Assembly: GCA_043798375.1 (NCBI GenBank) | Contig: JAZDOS010000029.1 | Span: 1-64,000 of the forward strand | Source: JAPLMI01 sp043798375 | GTDB lineage: Bacteria; Omnitrophota; Gorgyraeia; 2-01-FULL-45-10 | DNA length: 64,000 bases | Reading direction: 5' to 3' | Part shown: positions 41,867-50,134 of the stretch, piece by piece | Numbering within the stretch: the first letter of the stretch is position 1 | Layout: each line of letters begins with the position of its first letter | Translations under genes and position numbers: made by a program | Notes under the pieces: generated by a model | What the model was told of the DNA's origin: nothing | Database searches by the model: none | What the model saw: only the letters and a program-made list of their open reading frames with translations

Positions 41867-42579
41867 GCCGCTTTCAGCGCCGCCCTGGCCGCATCACGCA
41901 GTTTCGCGAAATCCGCCGCCTTAAATTGAGCTGTGTCTATAGGGGGGAGGACATTCAGGCTTACGGGGACTTTCGTAGTGAATAGCCAGCTTCCCCTGGG
42001 GATCGCGAGCCCGGCCCCCTCTATCAATATCGGCAGTACGGGGATACGCTCTTTTATGGCGAGCTTGAATGCCCCGTTCTGGAAATCGCCCATTTCACCG
42101 GTAAGGCTGCGGGTGCCTTCCGGAAAAAATAGGACGGATATGCCTGACCGCAGCCATTCCGCCGCCTGGCGGTAGACCGACTTAATGCTTCCGAATTTTC
42201 CGCGCTCAAGCTTTATATGCCTTGCGAGCGAAAGGTTCCAGCCGATAAAGGGCACGCTGAAGAGGCTCTCTTTCGCCACCCACTTGAACTGCATCCTTGT
42301 CTTATAAACTATGGCTATATCGGCAAGGCTCTGGTGATTGGCGACGACAACATATGTCCTGGTTCTATCTATGTTTTCAAGGCCGGTGACGCTGAGGTCC
42401 CAGTAAGGATTTAGCGCGATCACGGCGTCAGCCCACCAGAAACACTGGCTGTGGACCGTTTTCCTAAGCTTATCGAATGGATAAAGGACGATCGTCCAGA
42501 ATAACATCACGAAGAAAAGGAGTATCGTAAGTATTGCTCCGATGCCCCAGATGATGATTGACATTAAGTATTTTTTCAT
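41863..42579 (-). CDS. plsC: 1-acyl-sn-glycerol-3-phosphate acyltransferase
   Basis: Makes phosphatidic acid. 238 residues, the only minus-strand gene here. N-terminal membrane segment (SIIIWGIGAILTILLFFVML), catalytic NHQSLAD (H-x4-D) near 82 and FFPEGTRS near 151. The divergent promoter region 42580-42680 is very AT-rich and holds a direct repeat of AAATCGTTTT. Confidence 0.94.
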   Translation of the reverse strand: MKKYLMSIIIWGIGAILTILLFFVMLFWTIVLYPFDKLRKTVHSQCFWWADAVIALNPYWDLSVTGLENIDRTRTYVVVANHQSLADIAIVYKTRMQFKWVAKESLFSVPFIGWNLSLARHIKLERGKFGSIKSVYRQAAEWLRSGISVLFFPEGTRSLTGEMGDFQNGAFKLAIKERIPVLPILIEGAGLAIPRGSWLFTTKVPVSLNVLPPIDTAQFKAADFAKLRDAARAALKAA

Positions 42580-42680
42580 CGCAATAATATAGTATTGTAG
42601 AATAATAATAATGTCAATAAAATCGTTTTAAAAAATCGTTTTTTAAGCTATAATCAGATCATGATGAAAGGAATACAATA

Positions 42681-43334
42681 ATGCCGGCATTAAAATCACG
42701 GTCCCTTGAAAGGATCGAAGAAAGAATGTCCTCGATATCGGAGGATTCCATAAGATACAAGATCCTGAGGAGCGCCAAGGATTTCAAGACGTCCTGGGTA
42801 GAGCTCGGACAAGCGCTTTATTCGGTGTGGCGGGATAAGTCCTATAAGGAGTGGGGATACCTGACGTTTGACGCATATACCTCAAAAGAGATAGGCATAA
42901 AGAAACAGACGGCAATGAAGCTTCTGAAATCGTATTTTTTTCTGGAGAAAGAGGAGCCGATCTATTTACAGAAGAGCTTCGCGGAATCTTCCGACCCATC
43001 GAGGCTCGCCACATATGAATCGGTAAATCTGCTCAGGCTTGCGAAGAATAAAAAGACGCTCGATAAAGATGACTATGCGGGCCTGAAAGAATCGATCCTC
43101 GAGATGGGTAAGGACGCCCGCGAAGTCAAGAAGGACATCACCACACTGATGCGCCAAAGGGAGGAGCTTGAACCGGAAGAGGCCAGGAAGAAGCGAAAGA
43201 CCGCCGTGATAAAACGGCTCCTAACGGCCCTCAAAACGCTGAAAAACGACCTCGAAACATCGAAAATGCTTCCCGTAAGCACGATAAAAGATGTGGCAAA
43301 CCTGATACATAAGATAGAACTAGAGCTGAGATAG
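42681..43334 (+). CDS. Uncharacterised protein, possible DNA-binding N-terminal half
   Basis: 217 residues. I do not recognise a family with certainty. The middle (ELGQALYSVWRDKSYKEWGY...KEIGIKKQTAMKLLKSY, about 42-90) resembles segments in phage and plasmid DUF3102-like proteins where a helix-turn-helix follows. The rest is charged helix. The last 26 codons are duplicated at 45719-45808. Confidence 0.8.
   Translation: MPALKSRSLERIEERMSSISEDSIRYKILRSAKDFKTSWVELGQALYSVWRDKSYKEWGYLTFDAYTSKEIGIKKQTAMKLLKSYFFLEKEEPIYLQKSFAESSDPSRLATYESVNLLRLAKNKKTLDKDDYAGLKESILEMGKDAREVKKDITTLMRQREELEPEEARKKRKTAVIKRLLTALKTLKNDLETSKMLPVSTIKDVANLIHKIELELR
43242..43334. repeat. 3' end of the 217-residue gene, duplicated copy A
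   Basis: 77 identical bases with 45719-45795, then divergence at synonymous positions only (GAA/GAG, CTA/TTA) up to the stop. The two copies flank a 2.4-kb block of three genes. Confidence 0.92.
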
Positions 43335-43415
43335 TCGTAAGTTATAAGGTATAAGTTGTAAGTAAAAACTTACAGCTTAAGACTAACGTTTTGCTGAAAA
43401 CTGAAGGAGGGTATT

Positions 43416-44141
43416 GTGGAAAAGTCGAACCTGCCCGCAAAGATAAGTAAAATGTGCGATGACTTCGTTAGCGGTCTGAAGGCCATCTATGGCGATGGGC
43501 TTGTCTCGGTTATGCTCTACGGCAGCACCGTAAGCGGCGAATACTCGAGCGCCAATTCGAACGTGAATCTCGCCGTGGTCCTTGATGACGCGGGGCTGGC
43601 TAATATAGCCATGGTGGCTTGCCTCGTCAATAAGCGCAAGTTTCGACCCGTAGAGCCGGTCTTCTTTACCGAAAAATATATCGCCAGCTCAACCGATGTT
43701 TTTCCGCTGGAATTTCTGGATATGAAGGAGAATAATGTCGTCCTATACGGCAAAGATGCGATGAGGGACGTAAGAGTCGATGAAAAGAACCTGATGTTCC
43801 AGTGCGAACAGGAGCTGAAATCGAAGCTCATAAATATAAAGACCGCGTATCTTGACCATAGAAGCGCTTCCGACAGAAAGAAACTACTGTGCAGATTCTT
43901 TACCTCGGCCCTGCATCTATTAAGGAATATATTGAGGCTCAAAGGCCGCATACCGCCGTATTCGAGAGAAGACGTAATTAGGGACGCCGCCGTAGAGTTC
44001 GGCATCGATAAGGCTATGTTCGGGAGGGTGCTGGGCGCGAAGAACGGAAGCCTGAAACTGAAACACGGCGAGATTAAAAAACTTTTTATCGGTTTTGTCG
44101 CTGAGGTAGAAAAAATATCCGAAGCTGTCAACAGAGTCTGA
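43416..44141 (+). CDS. Nucleotidyltransferase-fold protein, catalytic site degenerate
   Basis: 241 residues. N-terminal Pol-beta-type nucleotidyltransferase motif LYGSTVSGEYSSANSNVNLA, where the usual S-D-x-D metal ligands are S-N-V-N. A helical C-terminal half follows (LHLLRNILRLKGRIPPYSRE). Likely a non-catalytic member. GAAGGAGGG precedes the GTG/ATG region. The 80-base gap before it contains a TAAGTTATAAGGTATAAGTT-style inverted repeat. Confidence 0.8.
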   Translation: MEKSNLPAKISKMCDDFVSGLKAIYGDGLVSVMLYGSTVSGEYSSANSNVNLAVVLDDAGLANIAMVACLVNKRKFRPVEPVFFTEKYIASSTDVFPLEFLDMKENNVVLYGKDAMRDVRVDEKNLMFQCEQELKSKLINIKTAYLDHRSASDRKKLLCRFFTSALHLLRNILRLKGRIPPYSREDVIRDAAVEFGIDKAMFGRVLGAKNGSLKLKHGEIKKLFIGFVAEVEKISEAVNRV

Positions 44142-44142
44142 T

Positions 44143-45036
44143 ATGCCATTGAAGAAATTTTTTCCAATAATATTTTTCTGGGTATTAATTTATTGTCCGT
44201 TAGGCTCTTGCGCTGAAGAGGTGCCGAAACCCGGCGGTTGGGTGAATGATTATGCCGGCGTCGTTTCGCGGGAATATCGCGATAGACTAACCAAGCTCAT
44301 TGAAGAGCTGAGAGAGAAGACGACGGCCGAAATTTTTGTCGTTACGGTGCAATCGATCGCGCCGTATGATGAATTAGGTTACGCGCGGCTATTCTTTGAC
44401 AGTTGGAAGCCCGGCAAAAAAGGAAAGGATAACGGCGTCCTGGTCCTTCTCGCAATCAAAGAGAGGCGTTGGCGGATCGAGACGGGTTACGGCGTGGAAG
44501 GAATATTGCCGGATGGCCTCTGCGGCGAAATAGGCCGTAATTACATGGTGCCGAGTTTCAAGGCGGGCGACTACGGAAAAGGGTTGTATGGCGGCGTAAC
44601 GATCATCGCCTCTACGATAGCGAAAGATTCCGGAGCGACGCTCGGTAGTTTAAGCGGGATCAGCGTAAAACCTTCGGCCAGCTCTTCCGGGAGCGGAAAG
44701 AGAGACCTATTCGTAAACATTTTTTATTTTTTTATATTCGCCGCTGTCTTAGCCCCATTTTTCGTCAGCGTTCCTTTAATGCTGATTTTTTGTCTTATTA
44801 TTTTTTATTTTTTTGGCGCCGCCTTAACTTCCTTTTTTATTATCCTGTATATTATCATTTCACTGATGCGTTTTTCTGGATGGTATCGTCTTCCACGAAG
44901 TAAGCGCCGCAGTTTTTTTACTTATACCGGAGCCGGATCCGCCGGCGGAGGGGGTTGGGGAGGCGGCGGTTTCGGAGGTGGAGGATTTGGCGGAGGAGGT
45001 GGAGGCGGCGGAGGAGGGGGCGGAGGGGGATTTTGA
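44143..45036 (+). CDS. TPM-domain membrane protein (YgcG-like)
   Basis: 297 residues. Signal peptide or anchor (FFPIIFFWVLIYCPLGSCA), a TPM domain at about 30-165 (VNDYAGVVSREYRDRLTKLI; GYGVEGILPDGLCGEI), two or three membrane segments (190-245) and a C-terminal tail almost entirely glycine. Followed by lemA, a frequent partner in this family. Role unknown. Confidence 0.9.
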   Translation: MPLKKFFPIIFFWVLIYCPLGSCAEEVPKPGGWVNDYAGVVSREYRDRLTKLIEELREKTTAEIFVVTVQSIAPYDELGYARLFFDSWKPGKKGKDNGVLVLLAIKERRWRIETGYGVEGILPDGLCGEIGRNYMVPSFKAGDYGKGLYGGVTIIASTIAKDSGATLGSLSGISVKPSASSSGSGKRDLFVNIFYFFIFAAVLAPFFVSVPLMLIFCLIIFYFFGAALTSFFIILYIIISLMRFSGWYRLPRSKRRSFFTYTGAGSAGGGGWGGGGFGGGGFGGGGGGGGGGGGGGF

Positions 45037-45064
45037 TTCGTCGTTCGTAAAAAAAGGGGGGAAT

Positions 45065-45622
45065 ATGAAAGGGTTTTTGATAGGTTTGGCAATAGTATTG
45101 ATCGTGATCGGCATAGCGATGATTTCGCTCTATAACGGAATCGTCATAAAGCATGAGACGATCACCGCGAAGTGGGCGCAGGTCGAAAGCCAGCTGCAGA
45201 GGCGGCTCGACCTCATTCCGAACCTTGTGAATTCAGTCAAGGGTTACGCGGCGCACGAGAAGACTGTTTTTGAGGAAGTGACAAAGGCGCGGTCGGCGTG
45301 GACCGGCGCGGCAACATTAGACGATAAGGTCAAGGCCGCATCCGCGATGGACTCCGCGATAGCGAGATTACTATTGGTGGTGGAGAATTATCCGCAGCTT
45401 AAGGCGGATCAGACGTTCCTTAAACTCATGGACGAGCTATCAGGCACGGAGAACCGTATCGCGGTGGAAAGAATGCGTTACAATGAAGCCGTAAAAGATT
45501 ATAACATAACTGTGAGGCAATTCCCGGGCAATGTCGTCGCCGGAATATTCGGTTACAGGCCCGCAACAGAATATTTCAAGGCAGAGGAGAGGGCGGTTAA
45601 AGCGCCAGAGGTAAAGTTCTAA
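45065..45622 (+). CDS. lemA: LemA family protein
   Basis: 185 residues. N-terminal membrane helix (LIGLAIVLIVIGIAMISLYN) with the rest a helical bundle; ESQLQRRLDLIPNLVNSVKG and NRIAVERMRYNEAVKDYN are family hallmarks. ATG 45065 follows a GGGGGAAT site; the longer upstream frame overlaps the glycine-rich region. Pairs with the TPM gene. Confidence 0.94.
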   Translation: MKGFLIGLAIVLIVIGIAMISLYNGIVIKHETITAKWAQVESQLQRRLDLIPNLVNSVKGYAAHEKTVFEEVTKARSAWTGAATLDDKVKAASAMDSAIARLLLVVENYPQLKADQTFLKLMDELSGTENRIAVERMRYNEAVKDYNITVRQFPGNVVAGIFGYRPATEYFKAEERAVKAPEVKF

Positions 45623-45649
45623 AAACGTAATCCTATTAAAAGAGGAGGC

Positions 45650-45808
45650 ATGAAAAAAGTGCTTATAGTTTTAGCGGCGGTAGCAGCTGTGTAAAAGGTG
45701 CCTGGCACCTCTTTTGAAAAAAACGACCTCGAAACATCGAAAATGCTTCCCGTAAGCACGATAAAAGATGTGGCAAACCTGATACATAAGATAGAGTTAG
45801 AGTTATAA
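45650..45808 (+). pseudogene. Chimeric gene remnant
   Basis: 45650-45694 encodes MKKVLIVLAAVAAV-stop, a decayed copy of the start of the next gene (MKKALLVLAAAVVVLF), with its own GAGGAGG. It runs straight into the GGTGCCTGGCACC repeat (45691-45719), then into a copy of the 3' end of the 217-residue gene (45719-45808). Two gene ends have thus been joined at a repeat, consistent with deletion. Confidence 0.8.
45691..45719. repeat. GGTGCCTGGCACC repeat, copy 1
   Basis: 29 bases (GTAAAAGGTGCCTGGCACCT then CTTTTGAAA) identical to 46557-46585. The core GGTGCCTGGCACC is nearly palindromic. Confidence 0.9.
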
Positions 45809-45821
45809 ATGCGAGGGGGCC

Positions 45822-46583
45822 ATGAAAAAAGCGCTTTTAGTTTTAGCGGCGGCAGTGGTTGTACTTTTTGCGCTGTCGATCGTCAAGGATGCAGCCATAA
45901 AAATCTCTGTGGAAAACGGCGTTCAGTTTGTTACCGGCCTGAAACTCAGAATAAGTAATTTTAATGTCGGCATCATCAGGCAGGTGGTCGATATCGGCGG
46001 GCTGGAGCTTTATAATCCGAAGGGTTTTAAAGACAGGGTCATGCTGGATATGCCGCGGATTTATGTCGACTACGACCTGCCCGCGATATTTAAAGGGGTA
46101 GTTCACATGGAAGCGGTCCGCCTGAATATAAAGGAGCTCGTAGTGGTCAAGAACGAAAAGGGTGAGCTCAATCTGAACTTCCTGAATGTAGCCAAAGCTG
46201 GAAAGGGGAGCATCCAACCTTCCGGCCGGGAGGGCAGGGCCCCGGTTGTTAAAATAGATAACCTTCGGCTAAAAATAGGCAGGGCCGTATATAAAGATTA
46301 TTCCAAAGGCGGCGCGCCGGAAATAAAGGAGTTCAACGTAAACATAGACGAGACATATACGAATATAGATAATCCGTACGTCCTCATGGGATTAATAGTC
46401 GCTAGAGCGCTTACGAACACATCGATATCAGGGCTTGCGAATTTTGACCTGAGAGGATTGCAATCGAGTGTAACCAATACGCTGGCGACGGCCCACAAAG
46501 CCGCTGGCCGTGTGGCCAACACGGCGAAAGAATCTGTTAAGACGGTACAGGAAACTGTAAAAGGTGCCTGGCACCTCTTTTGA
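45822..46583 (+). CDS. AsmA-like membrane-anchored protein
   Basis: 253 residues. N-terminal hydrophobic anchor (ALLVLAAAVVVLFALSIV), then an AsmA/DUF748-like beta-rich region (LRISNFNVGIIRQVVDIGGL; MLDMPRIYVDYDLPAIFKG; VRLNIKELVVVKNEKGELNL). C-terminal amphipathic helix repeats (HKAAGRVANTAKESVKTVQE), ending with K-G-A-W-H-L-F encoded by the GGTGCC repeat. Probably envelope-associated. Confidence 0.8.
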   Translation: MKKALLVLAAAVVVLFALSIVKDAAIKISVENGVQFVTGLKLRISNFNVGIIRQVVDIGGLELYNPKGFKDRVMLDMPRIYVDYDLPAIFKGVVHMEAVRLNIKELVVVKNEKGELNLNFLNVAKAGKGSIQPSGREGRAPVVKIDNLRLKIGRAVYKDYSKGGAPEIKEFNVNIDETYTNIDNPYVLMGLIVARALTNTSISGLANFDLRGLQSSVTNTLATAHKAAGRVANTAKESVKTVQETVKGAWHLF

Positions 46584-46585
46584 AA
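46557..46585. repeat. GGTGCCTGGCACC repeat, copy 2
   Basis: Identical to 45691-45719. It supplies the last codons and the TGA stop of the AsmA-like gene. Confidence 0.9.
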
Positions 46586-46607
46586 TATTTTTAAGAAGTA
46601 GGCAGTT

Positions 46608-46850
46608 ATGATAGAAAAGACGAAGATGAAGTGGTACCTGACGCCTGTTTGGGTGGTGATCGCGATCCTCATGTTCGGGCCGTTCGCGATTCCCCTTGTC
46701 TGGATGAGCCCTGCATTCAAGAGATGGCTGAAGGCCACCATAACGGTGTTATTGATACTGTTTACGATATGGACGATCAAGGTTTCAGTCACATTATATA
46801 ACACGCTCAAGGATCAGATGCAGACCCTGCAGGACGAGTTGAACAGATAA
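46608..46850 (+). CDS. Small two-helix membrane protein
   Basis: 80 residues: two hydrophobic segments (VWVVIAILMFGPFAIPLVWM and TITVLLILFTIWTIKVSV) with a basic connector and a charged C-terminal helix. No family recognised with certainty. Eight bases before the NYN gene. Confidence 0.75.
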   Translation: MIEKTKMKWYLTPVWVVIAILMFGPFAIPLVWMSPAFKRWLKATITVLLILFTIWTIKVSVTLYNTLKDQMQTLQDELNR

Positions 46851-46857
46851 GGAATAG

Positions 46858-47241
46858 ATGCCGATAATCATCGACGGTTGGAACCTGATAAGATGCGAGG
46901 CCTCCGGCATCAGCGATGACGACGGGGAAGCGCTCGACTCCGCGGCGTCGCTTTTGGCCTATCTTTCGCGTTTCCAGGAGACGCACAGCGATCCCATAGT
47001 AGTCGTCTTCGACAGCTCGAGCGGCCACCTGGGGCTCGACTTCAAAAATAACCCGAAGCTGCGGGTCATTGCCTCGAAAAACGCCGACAACTACATAAAA
47101 AAGTATGTCGACGCGACGCCCGAGAGGCAGCGGCGCAATGTCCGCGTCGTATCATCGGATAACGACGTATATTATTACGCCAGGAGCGCCTGCGCAACAC
47201 CGATAAAATCGGAGGTATTCTGGAGCAAACTGCATGAATAA
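46858..47241 (+). CDS. NYN-domain (YacP-like) predicted ribonuclease
   Basis: 127 residues. PIN-like fold: IIIDGWNLIR at 3-12, VVVFDSS near 48 and RVVSSDNDVYYYAR near 99, the conserved acidic positions of NYN/YacP nucleases. Target RNA unknown. Confidence 0.87.
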   Translation: MPIIIDGWNLIRCEASGISDDDGEALDSAASLLAYLSRFQETHSDPIVVVFDSSSGHLGLDFKNNPKLRVIASKNADNYIKKYVDATPERQRRNVRVVSSDNDVYYYARSACATPIKSEVFWSKLHE

Positions 47242-47271
47242 ACGGGTGCTATAACACGGCCCTTTTATTCC

Positions 47272-47300
47272 TTGACAGGAAGGTATTTCGCGGGTAAAAT
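47272..47300 (+). promoter_or_regulatory. Promoter of rpsU
   Basis: -35 TTGACA (47272-47277), -10 TAAAAT (47295-47300), 17-base spacing; 36 bases upstream of the rpsU ATG. Confidence 0.8.
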
Positions 47301-47335
47301 AGGGACAAAATAAATTTCAAAGGGGTGATATTGAA

Positions 47336-47506
47336 ATGCCTAAGATTAACGTCGGCGAGCACGAACCTCTGGAAAAGGCGCTGAGACGTTTCAAAAAAAA
47401 GATAGAGATCGAAGGGATCCTGAAGACGCTCAAGGCGAGAAAGCACTACGAGAAACCCAGCGAAAGAAAACGCCGTAAGAGAAAAATGGGGTATAAAAAA
47501 TTTTAA
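47336..47506 (+). CDS. rpsU: 30S ribosomal protein S21
   Basis: 56 residues: PKINVGEHEPLEKALRRFKK start, then HYEKPSERKRRKRK basic tail, the family pattern. Ribosome binding site AAAGGGGTGA. Own promoter upstream. The 3' end overlaps the proposed ATT start of the peptidase gene. Confidence 0.95.
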   Translation: MPKINVGEHEPLEKALRRFKKKIEIEGILKTLKARKHYEKPSERKRRKRKMGYKKF

Positions 47507-50127
47507 AGAGGGCGGTATTTTTTTCGGCAATCCTATGTCTGTCAGGAACGCTCCATGCCGGTATTGTTTCAAGCGAACCTGATCCTGCGCGGCAGAGAAT
47601 AGAGCTTCCCAAAGAGGCCGTTTCTAAGAAGATCTTAGATAACGGCCTCGTCATTTTGGCAAAAGAAAGCCCGGGGCGCGATCTCGTCGCGATCGACGTC
47701 AAGATCATGACCGGGCCGGGCGCGGGGGCAGAATATCCCGCTTCCGGAATCTCCCACCTCGTAGAGCATATGCTCTTCAAAGGAACGCGATCCAGAAAAG
47801 CCGGCGACATCGAGAAAGAGATCAAGTCATACGGAGGCGTGATTAACGGCTCCGTGTCGCAGGACCTTACCGGCTACCGCGTAACATTGCCGTCCGAATA
47901 TCTTGGACAAGCGCTCATAATCCTGAAAGATATGCTGTCAAAGGCGAGCTTCGACAAAAGCGAATTCGAAAAGGAAAAAGAAGTTATCCTGAATGAAATG
48001 CGCATGAACCTGGATGACCCCGACGCACAGGTCATGAGGCTTTTGAATGAAACCGCTTACATGCGCCACCCGTACAGGTATCCTCCCATAGGCTATGAAA
48101 CCGAATTCATCCGCCTTACGCGGGAAGACGCCGTAAAATATTATAAGGATATGTACGCGCCGAACAATATTGTCGTATCGATAGCGGGAGGAGTACCGGC
48201 GCCGGAGGCCATAGATACGGCGGCCGAAGTATTTGCGGATCTCGGCCAGCCGCGCTATTGTCTCATCGGCGCGACTCCGCCTGATCCTCCGCAGATAGCC
48301 GAAAGGTCCGCCGAAAAAGAGTTCGAAACAAACCTCGCTTATTTGGCAATCGCTTTCCATTCGACAAACCTTTTTGACGGGGATCTTTTCAGCATGGATG
48401 TCCTGGCGATGATTCTTGGAAGAGGAGATAATTCGAGGCTGAACACAGCGCTTCTAAAAACAAAACGCCTCGTCCATTCGATCGCCTGCTGGAATTATAC
48501 ACCGAGAGATCCGGGCCTTTTTGTGATAACGGCCATCCTGGACAAGGAGAAACTCGAAGAATCAAGAATGGCGATCGGCGCGGAGATCGCGAAGCTGAAA
48601 GACGGCAAAATTGACGATGATGAGCTTGAATCGGCAAAGCGCATGGTCATAGCCGATTATATATTCTCGCGCGAGAACATAGAGGACGAAGCGGGCGTGC
48701 TTTCCACCGACTACATACTTACAGGCTCGTATACATTCGGCGCGCGATATGTGGATGGCGTTCAAAAAGTAACTACGGAAGATATAAAAAGGGCCGCCTC
48801 CACCTACTTAAGGGAAGAGAATTCGAACACAGCAACGCTCCTCCCGAAAGGTTACAGGATACCGGCTCCCGCGGCGCTTGCGGCCAAGCCGCAGGAATAT
48901 GAAGTAAAAAAAGAGACTCTGGCAAACGGCCTGCGCATATTAGTCAGGAAGAATGATTTGACGCCCACGGTTTCAATAACCGCTGTGATATCCGGCGGAA
49001 TTGCCGCCGAGACCGCGTCCGATAACGGAATATCGAACCTGACCGCGAGGCTGCTTCTAAAGGGCTCTGCGAAAAGATCGGAAAAAGATATCGCCGGCGT
49101 CATCGAGAGGCTGGGCGGCGGCATCAACGCGTTTAGCGGCTTCGACGGCTTTGGCGTCAATATAGAAATCCTGAAGCCGGATATCGAAACGGCGCTTGTC
49201 CTTTTAAAAGATATTTTAAGTGAGCCCACATTCCCCGAAGACCAGCTGGAAAAGGAAAAGTCGATCGTGCTGGCGATGATAAGTCGGGATAACGACGATA
49301 TCTTTAACGCGGGATTCAACCGGATGAGAAAAGAACTGTTCGCGGATTCGCCATACGGCTTCCGGATCCTGGGTGAAGCGGAGAAGGTCTTGTCCCTGAA
49401 AAGAGAAGACGCCGTCAATTTCTACAAAAAATGCTTTGCGCCGGAAAGCGCCGTAATATCGGTTTCCGGAGATGTCGAGGCCGACAGGGTATTCGAGAGG
49501 CTTAAGAACCTCTTTAGCGGCATTAAAAATAACAGGGCCGCGCCGGAAGGGCCTGTTTTGGCGCCGGAAATAAACCGGGCAAAGTCAGCAACCTTATATA
49601 TGGATAAAACCGAGAGCCTGGTCGTTTTTGGATTTCAGACGGCGGCTGTAGAAAATGCCGACAGGTACGCGCTCGAAGTCCTGGGCTCGATACTTTCCGG
49701 CTCGTCGGGAAGATTATTCAGCGCTATGAGGGACGGATTGCCGCTGGCATATGCGCTGGGATGCCTTCAGAAATCGGCTAAGGTTACGGGTTTCGCCGCT
49801 TTATACGCGGCAACCTCAAAAGAGAAGGCAGCTATAGCCGCAAAGGCCTTGCGGGAAGAGATCGACAGGATAAGGAAAGAATTACCCGGCGATGAAGAGC
49901 TCGCGATGGCAAAGAGGGAGCTAAAGACGAGCCGCGACATAGCCATGCAGGCGAACCTGTTCTTTTCGCAAAATAGCGCGATAGACGAGCTCTATGGCCT
50001 GGGATGCGAAAACTTATACAGATATAAGGCCGAGATCGATAAGGTAAGTAAAGATGATGTGAAAAGGGCCGCAAAAGTTTATTTTGATCCGGATAGACGC
50101 GCCGAAGTGATAATCACGCAAAAATAA
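47500..50127 (+). CDS. M16-family zinc peptidase with two domains, exported
   Basis: Metallopeptidase of the pitrilysin/processing-peptidase group. First domain active: HLVEH in SGISHLVEHMLFKGT and a downstream Glu (LNEMRMNLDD). Second domain (from about 470 of the full frame) has the fold but no HxxEH. Codons from 47500 read I-L-K-R-A-V-F-F-S-A-I-L-C-L-S-G-T-L-H-A, a signal peptide, then the family's first strand (KKILDNGLVILAKES). The only starts in frame before this are ATT 47500 or CTG 47539; TTG 47656 would cut off the first strand. I therefore propose ATT (875 residues); the start is uncertain. Confidence 0.9.
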   Translation: MLKRAVFFSAILCLSGTLHAGIVSSEPDPARQRIELPKEAVSKKILDNGLVILAKESPGRDLVAIDVKIMTGPGAGAEYPASGISHLVEHMLFKGTRSRKAGDIEKEIKSYGGVINGSVSQDLTGYRVTLPSEYLGQALIILKDMLSKASFDKSEFEKEKEVILNEMRMNLDDPDAQVMRLLNETAYMRHPYRYPPIGYETEFIRLTREDAVKYYKDMYAPNNIVVSIAGGVPAPEAIDTAAEVFADLGQPRYCLIGATPPDPPQIAERSAEKEFETNLAYLAIAFHSTNLFDGDLFSMDVLAMILGRGDNSRLNTALLKTKRLVHSIACWNYTPRDPGLFVITAILDKEKLEESRMAIGAEIAKLKDGKIDDDELESAKRMVIADYIFSRENIEDEAGVLSTDYILTGSYTFGARYVDGVQKVTTEDIKRAASTYLREENSNTATLLPKGYRIPAPAALAAKPQEYEVKKETLANGLRILVRKNDLTPTVSITAVISGGIAAETASDNGISNLTARLLLKGSAKRSEKDIAGVIERLGGGINAFSGFDGFGVNIEILKPDIETALVLLKDILSEPTFPEDQLEKEKSIVLAMISRDNDDIFNAGFNRMRKELFADSPYGFRILGEAEKVLSLKREDAVNFYKKCFAPESAVISVSGDVEADRVFERLKNLFSGIKNNRAAPEGPVLAPEINRAKSATLYMDKTESLVVFGFQTAAVENADRYALEVLGSILSGSSGRLFSAMRDGLPLAYALGCLQKSAKVTGFAALYAATSKEKAAIAAKALREEIDRIRKELPGDEELAMAKRELKTSRDIAMQANLFFSQNSAIDELYGLGCENLYRYKAEIDKVSKDDVKRAAKVYFDPDRRAEVIITQK

Positions 50128-50134
50128 ATCTGAT

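Noticed and set aside
44930..45036. Poly-glycine tail of the TPM protein as a misassembly
   Set aside because: Glycine-rich tails are a normal feature of this family and the frame stays open to a clean stop.
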